Positions 53,502 to 63,274 of a stretch of 64,000 nt of DNA are shown piece after piece; the stretch's first letter is position 1; every line of letters starts with the position of its first letter. The position numbers and the translations under genes were made by a program. The notes under the pieces are model-generated. The model was given only the letters and a program-made list of their open reading frames with translations. It did not search any database and had not been told where the DNA came from. The stretch is taken from contig CAWEME010000026.1 of the NCBI GenBank assembly GCA_963810055.1, positions 29,793 through 93,792 of the forward strand. Direction: 5' to 3'. This DNA comes from REEB95 sp963810055 (GTDB taxonomy: Bacteria > Pseudomonadota > Alphaproteobacteria > ATCC43930 > CGMCC-115725).

Positions 53502-54935
53502 ATGACGGAAACGGCCCAAAGCATCGAATTCGAAAACGGCCTGCCCTGGCCAAGGCGGTTGTGGGCTGTTTTGACCGTGGTCATAGCGGTCTCGATGTCG
53601 GTGCTGGACAGCTCGATCGCCAATGTCGCGCTTCCGACCATCGCCGAGAGCCTGAAGGCGAGCCCGGCGAGTTCAGTCTGGGTGATCAACGCCTACCAAC
53701 TGGCCCTGATGATCATGCTGCTGCCGCTCGCTTCGCTGGGCGACATATATGGCTATAAGCGGATCAATCTTTGCGGGCTGGCGGTGTTCACGCTGGCCTC
53801 GCTCGGCTGCGCCGCCTCGAACTCGCTATTAATGCTGGCGGCGATGCGCGCGGTGCAGGGCGCGGGCGCGGCCGCGCTGATGAGCGTCAACGCCGCGCTG
53901 ATCCGCTCGATCTATCCGCGCGTCATGCTCGGCCGGGGTCTCGGCATCAACGCCTTCGTGGTAGCGACATCTGCCGCCGCCGGGCCGACGGTGGCCGCCG
54001 GCATTCTGTCCGTGGCGTCGTGGCCCTGGCTGTTCCTGGTCAACCTGCCCTTGGGCGTGATCGCGTTGACGCTGGCGCCGCGCATGCTGCCGTCCAACCG
54101 GCGCTCGCATCATCGCTTCGACGGCTTGAGCGCAGCTCTCAACGCCCTCACCTTCGGCCTGCTCATCACCTGCATCGACGGCTTCGGTCATGGCGAAAGC
54201 CCCGGCCTGATCGCGATCCAGTTCGCGCTGATGGCGGTCTCCGGTGCGGCATTCGCCATCCAGCTCAAACTTTCGCCTTTTCCGATGCTGCCGATCGATC
54301 TGTTCGCGCGGCCGATCTTCGCCTTGTCGGTGGCGACCTCGGTGTGCTCCTTCATCGCGCAGAGCCTGGCGCTGGTTTCGCTGCCGTTTTATTTCGAACA
54401 CGACCTTGGACTGTCTCAGGTCACGACCGGGCTCTTGATAACCCCCTGGCCGCTCGCCATCGCCGTGGTCGCGCCCATTTCCGGACATTACTCCGACCGT
54501 TATCCCGCCGGCATATTGGGCGGCATCGGGCTCGGCATTTTGAGCATGGGGCTGGTGCTGTTGGCATTCCTGCCGGCGCATCCCGGCTATGCCGACGTGG
54601 CGTGGCGCATGACGGTCTGCGGCGTCGGATTCGGCATTTTCCAGTCGCCCAACAACCGCGCGATCCTGGCATCGACGCCGCGCGAGCGCAGCGCCGGCGC
54701 CGGCGCCATCATCTCGACGGCGCGGCTCTTGGGGCAGACCAGCGGCACGGCGCTGGTGGCGCTGGTGTTCGGCCTGGCCGCGGCGCAACCCGGGCCGGAA
54801 ACGGGCAGCGAAACCATCGCTATATTGATGGGCGCCGGATTTTCGGCCGTGGCCGCCCTGGTGAGTTGCCTGCGGCTGATAAATTTCGACACTCCCGGAA
54901 AATCCGGCCCGGGGAAACCCGGTGAGGAAGCCTGA
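53502..54935 (+). CDS. MFS drug exporter, DHA2 (EmrB/QacA) family
   Basis: A 477-residue carrier with about 14 predicted helices. Motif D1 is LDSSIANVALPTIAESL, and motif A is LASLGDIYGYKRI; motif C with the GPTVAAGILSVASWPWLFLV stretch marks an exporter. No fusion protein or TetR gene accompanies it. It is divergent from the ABC binding-protein gene across a 107-base gap. Confidence 0.88.
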   Translation: MTETAQSIEFENGLPWPRRLWAVLTVVIAVSMSVLDSSIANVALPTIAESLKASPASSVWVINAYQLALMIMLLPLASLGDIYGYKRINLCGLAVFTLASLGCAASNSLLMLAAMRAVQGAGAAALMSVNAALIRSIYPRVMLGRGLGINAFVVATSAAAGPTVAAGILSVASWPWLFLVNLPLGVIALTLAPRMLPSNRRSHHRFDGLSAALNALTFGLLITCIDGFGHGESPGLIAIQFALMAVSGAAFAIQLKLSPFPMLPIDLFARPIFALSVATSVCSFIAQSLALVSLPFYFEHDLGLSQVTTGLLITPWPLAIAVVAPISGHYSDRYPAGILGGIGLGILSMGLVLLAFLPAHPGYADVAWRMTVCGVGFGIFQSPNNRAILASTPRERSAGAGAIISTARLLGQTSGTALVALVFGLAAAQPGPETGSETIAILMGAGFSAVAALVSCLRLINFDTPGKSGPGKPGEEA

Positions 54936-55039
54936 ACGCCCGGCGGAAATGGGTGAACCCCGCGGATTGACGTAACGCGCGATAAAATGTCAAACAAGGC
55001 CCACTGTCAGATCGAGGCGGACGGTAACGGGAGACGACA

Positions 55040-56246
55040 TTGAAGGACAGCAGCAGCAGGATTCTCACCACCCATGTCGGCAGCCTCATCCGTCCGCCCG
55101 AATTGCTGGAATTCCTGCGCGCCAAGCAGGCGGGCAAGCCTTACGACCAAGCGGCGTACGCCAAGTGTCTCAAGGACATCGTGGCCGCGGTGGTGCGGCG
55201 GCAGGCCGAGGCCGGAATCGACATCGTCAGCGACGGCGAATTCGGCAAGGCGATCAGCTGGTCGCAATATGCGCTCGAACGGCTGGCGGGATTTGAACGC
55301 CGGCCTTTCGTCGGCCGGCAATCCCTTCGCGCGCGGCGCCGACCGCGCGCGCTTCGCCGAATTCTACGCCGAGTTGGACGCAAGGGAAGCCGAGGCGACG
55401 ACGTCGGAATCGATCGTGGTCGGGCCGATCCGTTACACCGGCCAGGCGGCGCTGCAACAGGACATCGACGACTTCAAGGCGGCGCTCAAAGGCGTGAAGG
55501 TGGAAGAGGCGTTTCTGCCGGTGGCGGCGGTTTCGAGCGTCATCCCCGACAAGAAGAACGAGTACTACAAGAGCGACGACGAGTTGCAGATGGCGGTCGC
55601 CGAGGCGATGCGCACCGAATACAAGATGATCGTCGATGCCGGATTCCTGGTGCAGCTCGACGATGCGCGCGCCGCCGTCACCTTCGACCGCATGGTGCCG
55701 CCCAAGACCTTCAAGGAATACCGCCAATGGCTCGAGCACCAGATCGAGATCATGAACCATTCGCTCGAGGGCATTCCCCAGGATCGCGTGCGCTATCACG
55801 TCTGCTGGGGCAGCTGGCCCGGGCCGCACACCACCGACGTGCCCTTGCGGGACATCGTCGACATCATTTTGAAAGCGCGCGTCGGCGCCTTCGTCATCGA
55901 GGGCGCCAATCCGCGCCACGAGCATGAATGGAAAGTTTGGGGCGACGTCGATCTCAAGGGCCGGATCCTGATCAGCGGCGTCATCAGCCACGCCACCAAC
56001 GTGGTCGAGCATCCCGAACTGGTGGCCGAGCGCATCGTCAGGCTGGCGAAGCTGGTGGGGCGCGAGAACGTGATCGCCGGCACGGATTGCGGCTTCGCCC
56101 AGGGGCCATTCTACCGCCGCGTCCATCCCTCGATCATGTGGGCCAAGCTCGAAGCGCTGAGCCAGGGGGCGAAAATCGCTTCGAAGCAGCTCTGGGCCGC
56201 CAAGAAGGCCGCAAAGACCGGGGCCAAACGGCGCAAACGCGCCTAG
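55040..56246 (+). CDS. MetE C-terminal-type (cobalamin-independent) methyltransferase (one frameshift near 55305)
   Basis: A zinc-dependent methyl-transfer barrel related to the C-terminal half of MetE and to epoxyalkane:CoM transferases. The N-terminal part (TTHVGSLIRPPELLEFL, DIVSDGEFGK) and the body (ARGADRARFAEFYAELDARE onward) are in different frames; removing one base near 55305 gives a 401-residue chain. Putative metal ligands are in YHVCWGSWPGPHT and GTDCGFAQGPF. TTG at 55040 is the start, with GGGAGA upstream. TTGAC/GTCAA arms (54967-54993) flank the probable promoter. The methyl donor and acceptor are unknown. Confidence 0.8.
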
Positions 56247-56385
56247 AAGCCTACTGGGTTTTCCTGCCCACTCTGCCCACCCCGCTTTTCCTTCGATCGA
56301 GCGCAGTTATGCCGGCTTGGCCCACCTTCGCGCCGGAGACATTCAGGAGTCGCGTCTTAGATGCCTAATTCATAAGCGATTATTA

Positions 56386-56465
56386 GTGGGATAAATCCCA
56401 CGATATTGCCCACTTATAAAGTGGGCGATATTGTGGTTGACCCGACCCGCTTCCACGACTGAAAT
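56386..56465 (+). promoter_or_regulatory. Operator array and promoter of the one-carbon operon
   Basis: Two inverted repeats follow each other: GTGGGATAAATCCCAC (56386-56401) and GCCCACTTATAAAGTGGGC (56408-56426). Together they give four GTGGG/CCCAC half-sites in mirror order, each pair separated by 6-7 bases. Directly downstream is TTGACC (56437-56442), a 17-base spacer and TGAAAT (56460-56465), a reasonable promoter. The position just ahead of the -35 box suggests an activator or a cooperative repressor site. Confidence 0.55.
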
Positions 56466-56509
56466 CCCGCGACAAGAACAAGCCGACTTGCGGGGAAGGA
56501 ACGACGGAT

Positions 56510-57910
56510 TTGGACAGCCAATCGCTGTTGCAGGAAATCTCGGGATATTGCCGGCGCGTGGGCATGGCGGAATCCACTTTCGGCCGCCTCGCCGTCAATG
56601 ACGGCAAGCTGGTCAGCCGCTTGCGCTTCGGCGGCCGCGTCACGGTCGAAACCGTGGAGCGGGTGCGCAACTTCATCGGCCGGCACCTCGGCGCCGGCGA
56701 AGCCGCGCCGCATCCCGCCAAACCCGCGCCCGCGCCGGCCAATGGCGCCGCGCCCGCCTCGGCCACGGCCCCGGCCGGCGCCACCGACAAGAATTTCCGC
56801 TTCTACGACAACCGCCAGAAATATCTGCTCTTCGTCAACACCTGCGGCGAGAAATGGGTGGTGGCCGAGCGCGTCGGGCTCGAAATCGCCAGCATCCATC
56901 CGCGCCCGCCGGGCGTACGCGTGTTCGACGCCGGCATCGGCGACGGCACCGTGCTCGAACGCGTCATGCGCACGCTTCACCACCGCTTTCCCACCACGCC
57001 GCACTACATCGTGGGCAAGGAGATCAGCCTCGAGGACGTGCGCCTCGCGCTCGAAAAAATGCCGGACCGCCTGTTCGAGCATCCGACCACCGTGCTCATC
57101 CTCACCAACATGTACTATTCCGAGGCGCCTTGGCTGACGCCGAATTCGGTCAACGCCGCAACCAGCATGGTGTGGCACGAGGTCGGGCTGACCGGCAGCA
57201 CTTCGCATGAATTCGAGCAGCAGATCACCGAGCTCCAGCCTTTCCTGAGCCGGAACTGGCGGGCCAAGATGAGCAAGACCAGCGGCAATCCGATCTATGA
57301 GAAGCCGGTGGTGCTGGTGCTCTACCGCGAGGACTACAAGTTGCTGCTCGATCAATTGCGGCCGAAACGCGGCGTCACGCGCGCCGATTACGATCTGATC
57401 ATCGCTTCGCAGCCCTATCGCGCCCGCGCCTCGATCGAATTCAAGGCGCAGAAGGTGCTGGCGCCGCTGGCGCGCGCGCTTGGGCCGGGCGGACGGCTGA
57501 TCGGCATTCACGCTCACGGGCACGACCCCGGGCTCGAAATCATCCGGAAGATCTGGCCGGACGAAAGCCCGTTCCAGCACGACCGCCATCAGCTGTTGCG
57601 CGCGGTCAAGGCCGAGCTCGGGCCCGCCGGGCGCGATTTGAACTTCAACGCCTATGCCGATGCGCGCTCGCTGTTCCGTTACGACATGCATACGCTGCCG
57701 AGCGAAGTGGGAGAATCGATCGGCACTTCGACGCTGTTCGCCGCCTGGAACGCGGCCATCTACGTGGCGCAGATCGAGGACCAGCGGCTCGAGGCGGTAA
57801 TTTCCAACAGCGCCTATCTCGATGCCACCCGCGAGGTGCTGCAAAAGCACGGCGGTTTGTGGTTCTGGGACGAATCCTTCGTGATCTCGCGCAAACGGGA
57901 TTCCACCTGA
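56510..57910 (+). CDS. Fusion of HTH-like domain and SAM-methyltransferase-like domain
   Basis: Residues about 18-56 (ESTFGRLAVNDGKLVSRLRF, then GGRVTVETVERVRNFI) look like a Cro/C1-type helix-turn-helix. A Pro/Ala linker (60-90) leads to a large domain with a methyltransferase motif I, FDAGIGDGTVLERV (139-152), and later LGPGGRLIGIHAHGHDPG. I do not recognise the exact family and cannot tell whether it methylates anything. A TTG start with GGAAGGA upstream gives 466 residues. It stands directly behind the GTGGG operator array and overlaps metF (TGATG), so it may regulate or sense one-carbon flux. Confidence 0.7.
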   Translation: MDSQSLLQEISGYCRRVGMAESTFGRLAVNDGKLVSRLRFGGRVTVETVERVRNFIGRHLGAGEAAPHPAKPAPAPANGAAPASATAPAGATDKNFRFYDNRQKYLLFVNTCGEKWVVAERVGLEIASIHPRPPGVRVFDAGIGDGTVLERVMRTLHHRFPTTPHYIVGKEISLEDVRLALEKMPDRLFEHPTTVLILTNMYYSEAPWLTPNSVNAATSMVWHEVGLTGSTSHEFEQQITELQPFLSRNWRAKMSKTSGNPIYEKPVVLVLYREDYKLLLDQLRPKRGVTRADYDLIIASQPYRARASIEFKAQKVLAPLARALGPGGRLIGIHAHGHDPGLEIIRKIWPDESPFQHDRHQLLRAVKAELGPAGRDLNFNAYADARSLFRYDMHTLPSEVGESIGTSTLFAAWNAAIYVAQIEDQRLEAVISNSAYLDATREVLQKHGGLWFWDESFVISRKRDST

Positions 57911-58845
57911 TGCCGGCGGCGTCGCGGCCCGACGGCAACGCGGCCGCGATCCCCCCGGAAGTGGTGCGGCAAAGGATCATCGATCTCGTCCGCGACGCCA
58001 CCCTGGAGCTGCCGGCACGCGATCGCGCCCATGAGGATGCCTACCGCGACTTGATCGCGCCGGGCAAGCCGCTCTACATCAACTTCGGCCCGCGCGACTC
58101 TCCCGCCGGAACGATCGACGCCGCCCGGCAATTGAAACGCGCGGGCTTCCATCCGGTGCCGCATATCGCCGCGCGCTATCTGACCGGGAAGGTGCAGCTC
58201 GACGATTTCCTGGCGCGGCTCAACGGCGAGGCCGGGGTCGGCGAGGCGCTGCTGGTCGCCGGCGACCGCGACAAGCCGGCGGGGCCGTTCACATCCAGCC
58301 TGGAACTGATCGAAAGCGGCGCCTTCGAGAAACACGGCATCACGCGCATCGGCATCGCGGGATATCCCGAGGGGCATCCGAAAATATCCCTGCGCGCGCT
58401 CGACAACGCGCTCAGGCTCAAGATCGCCCGCGCGAGTCTGGCCGGGCTTGCCCCCACCATCATCACCCAATTCGCCTTCGACGCGCAGCCGATCCTCGAC
58501 TGGCTCCGGCGCATCCGCGGCGACGGCGTCGCGGCGCCGCTGCGCGTGGGATTGGCCGGGCCGGCCAACATCGGCACCCTGACCAAATACGCGATGCGTT
58601 GCGGCATCGGCAATTCCCTGCGCATGCTGATGGGCCGCCAGGCCGCGGTCGCCCGGCTGCTCACCGAATCCGGACCCGAGCCGGTGATCGGCGATCTCGC
58701 CCGGGCCGATGGCGATTCGCTCGGCATAACCGGGCTGCATTTCTTCAATTTCGGCGGCATCGCCCGCACAGGAACATGGATGCGCGCCATCAGCCGGGGT
58801 AATTTCACCCTCGCCGTCCGGGGGACGGGTTTCAAGGTCAAATTG
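57910..58845 (+). CDS. metF: Methylenetetrahydrofolate reductase-like domain, open into Fhs
   Basis: MetF-type TIM barrels reduce 5,10-methylene-THF to 5-methyl-THF with FAD. The 312 codons contain GTIDAARQLKRAGFHPVPHI, ALLVAGDRDKPAGPF, GIAGYPEGHP, TIITQFAFDAQPILDWL and LHFFNFGGIARTGTW. These follow the MetF pattern, in the short form found in methylotrophic or demethylating bacteria. No stop codon separates it from Fhs: GTGFKVKL runs straight into the Fhs methionine. It overlaps the upstream gene by one base. Confidence 0.85.
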
Positions 58846-60532
58846 ATGACAACCGTAAAGACCGATTGGGAAATAGCGTCGGCGGCCAAGCTCAAGCCGA
58901 TCGCCGAGATCGCATCCGGCCGGCTGGGCATTCCCTTGGACAGCGTCGAGCCCTACGGCTTGACCAAGGCCAAGATCGGCATGGGCTTTATCCGCGAGGC
59001 GCTGGCGACGCGTCCCAACGGCAAGCTGATCCTGGTGACCGCGATCAATCCGACCCCGGCCGGCGAAGGCAAGACCACGACCACGGTGGGCCTGGGCGAC
59101 GCGCTCAACCTCATCGGCAAGAAGGCGGTAATCTGCCTGCGCGAGCCGAGCCTGGGGCCCTGCTTCGGCGTCAAGGGCGGCGCCGCCGGCGGCGGCTATG
59201 CCCAGGTGGTGCCGATGGACGACATCAATCTGCACTTCACCGGCGATTTCCACGCCATCGGCGCCGCCAACAACCTGCTGGCGGCGATGATCGACAATCA
59301 CATCTATTGGGGCAACGAGCTCGGCATCGATCCGCGCCGCGTCTCCTGGCGCCGCTGCCTCGACATGAACGACCGCGCGCTGCGCTCCATCGTCTCCTCG
59401 CTCGGCGGCGTCGCCAACGGCTTTCCGCGCGAGGACGGCTTCGACATCACCGTGGCGAGCGAGATCATGGCGATACTGTGCCTTGCCACCTCGCTCGAGG
59501 ATCTGCAACGGCGGATCGCCAACATCATCGTCGCCTCGACCCGCGACCGCAAGCCGGTGCGCGCCAGCGCGCTCAAGGCCGAAGGCGCGCTGGTGGCGCT
59601 GTTGAAGGACGCGCTCAAGCCCAATTTGGTGCAGACGCTGGAAAACAACCCCGCTTTCATCCATGGCGGTCCCTTCGCCAACATCGCCCATGGCTGTAAT
59701 TCCGTGATTGCGACCACCCTCGCCTTGAAGCTCGCCGATTACGTCGTCACCGAAGCGGGTTTCGGCGCCGATCTCGGCGCCGAGAAATTCTTCGACATCA
59801 AGTGCCGCAAGGCCGGCTTGAAGCCCGACATGGCGGTGGTGGTGGCGAGCATCCGCGCGCTCAAGGTGCATGGCGGCGTGGCCAAGGCCGAGCTGGGATC
59901 GGGCAACCCGGCCGCCGTGACCAAGGGCCTCGCCAATCTGCAGCGCCATTTGAAGAACATCGCGCTTTTCGGCGTGCCGGCGATGGTGTGCCTCAACCGT
60001 TTCGGCACCGACACCGATGCCGAGATCGCGGCCGCGATCGACGGCTGCAAGGCGGCCGGGGTGAAGGCATATGTCTGCGAGCATTGGGCCAAGGGGGGCA
60101 AGGGCGCGGTCGAGCTGGCGCGCGCGGTGGTGGCGGGCATCGATGAAAACAAGGCGGATTTCAAGCCGCTCTATCCCGACGCCATGCCGCTCCTCGACAA
60201 GATCCGGACCATCGCCGAGCAAGATCTACGGCGCGGCCGGGATCGAGGCGTCCAAGGCGGTCACCGACCGCCTCAAGGAGATCGAGCAGATGGGCTTCGG
60301 CCATTTGCCGATCTGCATGGCCAAGACGCAATACAGCTTCACCGCCGATCCCGATCGGCGCGGCGCGCCCAGCGGGTTCACCCTGCCGATCCGCGAGATT
60401 CGGCTTTCGGCCGGAGCCGAATTCGTGGTCGCGCTCTGCGGCGACGTCATGACCATGCCGGGATTGCCGCGCGTGCCGTGCGCGGTCGGCATCAGCGTGA
60501 GTGCGGAAGGCCAGATTTCCGGTCTATCCTGA
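58846..60532 (+). CDS. fhs: Formate--tetrahydrofolate ligase (one frameshift near 60222)
   Basis: Fhs makes 10-formyl-THF from formate, THF and ATP. The chain starts TTVKTDWEIASAAKLKPIAE, has the P-loop TPAGEGKTTTTVGLGDAL, and the conserved EPSLGPCFGVKGGAAGGGYA and TEAGFGADLGAEKFFDIKCR. The C-terminal part (GIEASKAVTDRLKEIEQ to GDVMTMPGLPRVP) is in another frame; removing one A near 60222 restores AEQIYGAAGIEA. The restored length is 561 residues, normal for the family. In frame with metF upstream. Confidence 0.93.
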
Positions 60533-60536
60533 GGGG

Positions 60537-61148
60537 ATGGCAGACGAGCTTGCCGACCGGCGCGCGATTATGGCCTGGCGGCGCGACCAGCGCGCCAGGC
60601 TGATCGAGGCGCGGCGCGCCTTGAGCACGGCCGCCCACCGCGCCGCCAGCCGCGCGATCGAAGGACAGCTGGAAGCGCATTTCCCCGATCTGGCGACGCT
60701 TCGGGTCGCCTTCTATTGGCCGTTCCGGCGCGAATTCGATCCCCTGCCCTGCGTCAAGCAATGGGTCGCGCGCGGCGGCGCCGTGGCGTTGCCGGTGGTG
60801 GTGGAAAAGAACCGGCCGTTGGAATTCCGCCCGTGGCGTCCCGGCGCGAAGATGGCGCTCGGCGTCTACGACATTCCCTATCCGGCCGAAGGCGAAGCCG
60901 TGACGCCCGAGGCGCTGCTGGTGCCGATGGTCGGTTTCGACCGCGCGGGCTATCGCCTGGGCTATGGCGGCGGCTATTACGACCGCACCCTGGCAGCCTT
61001 GCCGAAAAAGCCGCTTTGCATCGGCATCGGCTTCGCGTTGGGGCGCATCGACAGCATCCATCCGCTGCCCCACGACATACCGATGGATTTCATCGTCACC
61101 GAGGAGATGACCGCGCGGCGCGTCAGCGGCCGGCTTCAGGCGATGTGA
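60537..61148 (+). CDS. 5-formyltetrahydrofolate cyclo-ligase
   Basis: The enzyme turns 5-formyl-THF back into 5,10-methenyl-THF with ATP, clearing a dead-end folate. From the ATG at 60537 it has 203 residues, with the N-terminal basic part (AWRRDQRARLIEARRAL), FYWPFRREFDPLP and the signature VPMVGFDRAGYRLGYGGGYY. It begins four bases after the fhs stop, completing a metF-fhs-cyclo-ligase folate unit. I looked for a 6S RNA next to it, as in other bacteria, and saw none. Confidence 0.94.
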   Translation: MADELADRRAIMAWRRDQRARLIEARRALSTAAHRAASRAIEGQLEAHFPDLATLRVAFYWPFRREFDPLPCVKQWVARGGAVALPVVVEKNRPLEFRPWRPGAKMALGVYDIPYPAEGEAVTPEALLVPMVGFDRAGYRLGYGGGYYDRTLAALPKKPLCIGIGFALGRIDSIHPLPHDIPMDFIVTEEMTARRVSGRLQAM

Positions 61149-61173
61149 GCCAGGACGTGGACTGATGCCAACC

Positions 61174-61250
61174 AATGTCCGCTTTCGGGGGCAAACCGGA
61201 CATTCCAATGTCATGCCGCCACGTCCGCTTCCGACCCATAGCGGACATGG
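61174..61250. repeat. Hairpin repeat, copy A (AATGTCCGC/GCGGACAT type)
   Basis: A 77-base element made of two imperfect hairpins: ATGTCCGC...CCGGACAT and CGTCCGC...GCGGACAT, joined by CCAATGTCATGCCGC. The same element, in the same orientation and nearly the same sequence, is at 63323-63400. Elements of this ATGTCCGCTT type are dispersed in many rhizobial and related genomes. Confidence 0.75.
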
Positions 61251-61584
61251 AGCCCGATCGGAATTTGAGGTTGTCAACGGTCAGATGATGATGCCGAGAA
61301 TGGACACGAGCTAATTAACGCAAAGGTTGCCGTGTAAGGAACTTCGAGATAATTGACATTGGGTAATCCAATTCAACAATCGATTATTCCAAAAGCATGG
61401 GGTCTGGCCTCCACGTTAATTCATTCGATTGTTGCCATCCCGCCACAGGGCGCGACAAACTAATGTTTCACTCGCCAATTTATTACGTATCGACTTTTTC
61501 ATTGAGTTCTCCTGTTACAATCAAAAATCGTTCTCTGCGGTTTGTTTCGTGTCGCGGGGGAAAGAGTGATGTTCAGGGGGGGGG
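61251..61584. other. AT-rich intergenic region ahead of the broken surface gene
   Basis: No convincing gene. GC is clearly lower than in the rest of the window. The 3' part may hold the promoter of the surface-protein gene (for example TTGAGT near 61503 with TTACAAT downstream, poor spacing), and a long G-run (about 61576-61584) provides its ribosome site. Nothing else seen. Confidence 0.4.
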
Positions 61585-63221
61585 ATGTCTGTTGTGCGTG
61601 CGCCCGCAATGGGCCGTAATGCGGATGCTGGACTGTGGTTGTACCGTGCGGCACTCGCCTTCGTCGCGTTGGTTTTATCGCTGGGTTCGGCTCAAGCCTA
61701 TTACGTGAATCCGCACGAGTGCTAACCCAACCCGACTAGTACAACCCTCAGCGTCACGCCCACGACCCAAGCGGCGGGTTCGCCGATCACCTTTTCGGCT
61801 GTTGTCAGCGGACAAATAATTTCCTGTCCGTGCGGGCCCGCCTTCATCGTCATCGATGGCGTGGACGCCGGGTCGACCGGCGCCGTGAACGTATCAAACG
61901 CCAGTCACGTTGACCCTCAGCAGTCTGAGCGTAGGCCAGCATTCCGCTTATGCGGAGTTCTTCTCGTCCCACCGGCGTGAACATCGCCAGCCATTCGGTC
62001 ACCATAACATTCACGGTGGTGGCGACTTTGACTCAGGCGAACCTGGCCAATACCTCGATCGAGAATCTCGGCCAGTCCGCGCATTACGTGGTGCATAGCA
62101 CCGCCGGCGTGGCAACGGCAACCGATTTTGCCGATGATGTTCGGACTTAGGTCGGGACCCTGTTCGGCGAGGACACCGGCGGCGGTTCGGTGATCGCGGC
62201 CGGAGGCGGCAGAAGCAGCGGCGGCAACGATGCGGGCGGCAATGGCGGCGCGCTTGGCGGCCTGGGCCGGCTCCAACCCCACCACGCGGCAGGTGCTTAT
62301 CCAGCTGGCCCAGGTGGCGCAAGGACTCTTCACCCAAGCGGTCAGCGGCGGCAGCCTGTTCTCCGGCGACAAGCAGCTCGCCGCCGCCTCGCCCGGAGCC
62401 GCTCGCCTTCGGCAGTCGACCGGCCGTTCGGCGGCTTCCTGCGCGCAACCTATTCCGGCGTCGGCAGCGATCAGTCCGGCGCGCAGTACGGCGGCAAGGT
62501 TCAGGTCTACACCGGCGCCGGCGATTACAAGTTCACGCCCGATTGGGTCGGCGGCATCGCCGTCAACTATGAGACCGGCAAACATCACCACCGCCTACAA
62601 TAATGGCCGGCAGACCGATACGGGCGTCACCGTCTGGCCCTATGTCGCCTGGCACTTCGCTCCGCATTTCGTGTGGGATACGATGTCGGCGCCGGCTGGC
62701 TCACCTATAACGTCAACCAGAGCGCCACCGGCACGCCATCCGCGGCCGACAACGGCCAACCGCTATATGGCATCGAGCGACGTGACCGGCACTTATGCCT
62801 TCGGCCACGTCTCCGTCCTGCTGGCGGTTGGCGTGCTCACCGTGTTCGAACTCGACAACGGATTCGTCGACAGCGCCGGCGTCCAGCAAACGAGTTCGAG
62901 CGTGCGCATCGGCCGGCTCCACGGCGGCGGCGAGGTCGGCTACAACATGGTCATGCCCGGCTTTCCGGTCGTGATCGCGCCCTTCGCCAAGGCGGTGCTT
63001 CAATACGACCTGCTGAATGTCATCTGCTTCGCCCGGTCACCGCCAACGGCACTCTGGTCGGCGAGACCACGGTGAGCGGCGTGCTCGGCGGCGGCATCGA
63101 CGCGCGGTTCACGGACTTGGTCATGTTCCGTCTCTATTTGACCTACGACACCGTGCTCGGCGCGTCCTATATCAGCCAGTGGCAGGCCAAAGGCCAAGTC
63201 CGGGTGAACCTGCCGTTCTGA
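61585..63221 (+). pseudogene. Broken surface protein: signal peptide, Ig-like repeat, autotransporter barrel
   Basis: Pieces in several frames add up to one gene. A signal peptide (ALAFVALVLSLGSAQA) follows the ATG at 61585. After an in-frame TAA (61722-61724) comes NPTSTTLSVTPTTQAAGSPI, the start of an Ig-like (Big_3_5) repeat; its end LTLSSLSVGQHSAYA is in another frame. A Gly/Ser linker and an autotransporter-type beta barrel follow (FGGFLRATYSGVGSDQSGAQ, YNMVMPGFPVVIAPFAKAVL), ending YISQWQAKGQVRVNLPF with a terminal phenylalanine. At least five frame changes plus a stop are needed. Either a decayed gene or a stretch of poor sequence. Confidence 0.65.
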
Positions 63222-63274
63222 GACGTTTGCTGCGGCCCGCTCGCGCCACACATGCGGTTTGAAGGAATTACGGG

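Noticed and set aside
61149..61400. 6S RNA beside the 5-formyl-THF cyclo-ligase gene
   Set aside because: 6S RNA is often next to this gene in other bacteria, but no long imperfect helix with a central bubble is visible here; the hairpins present belong to the dispersed repeat.
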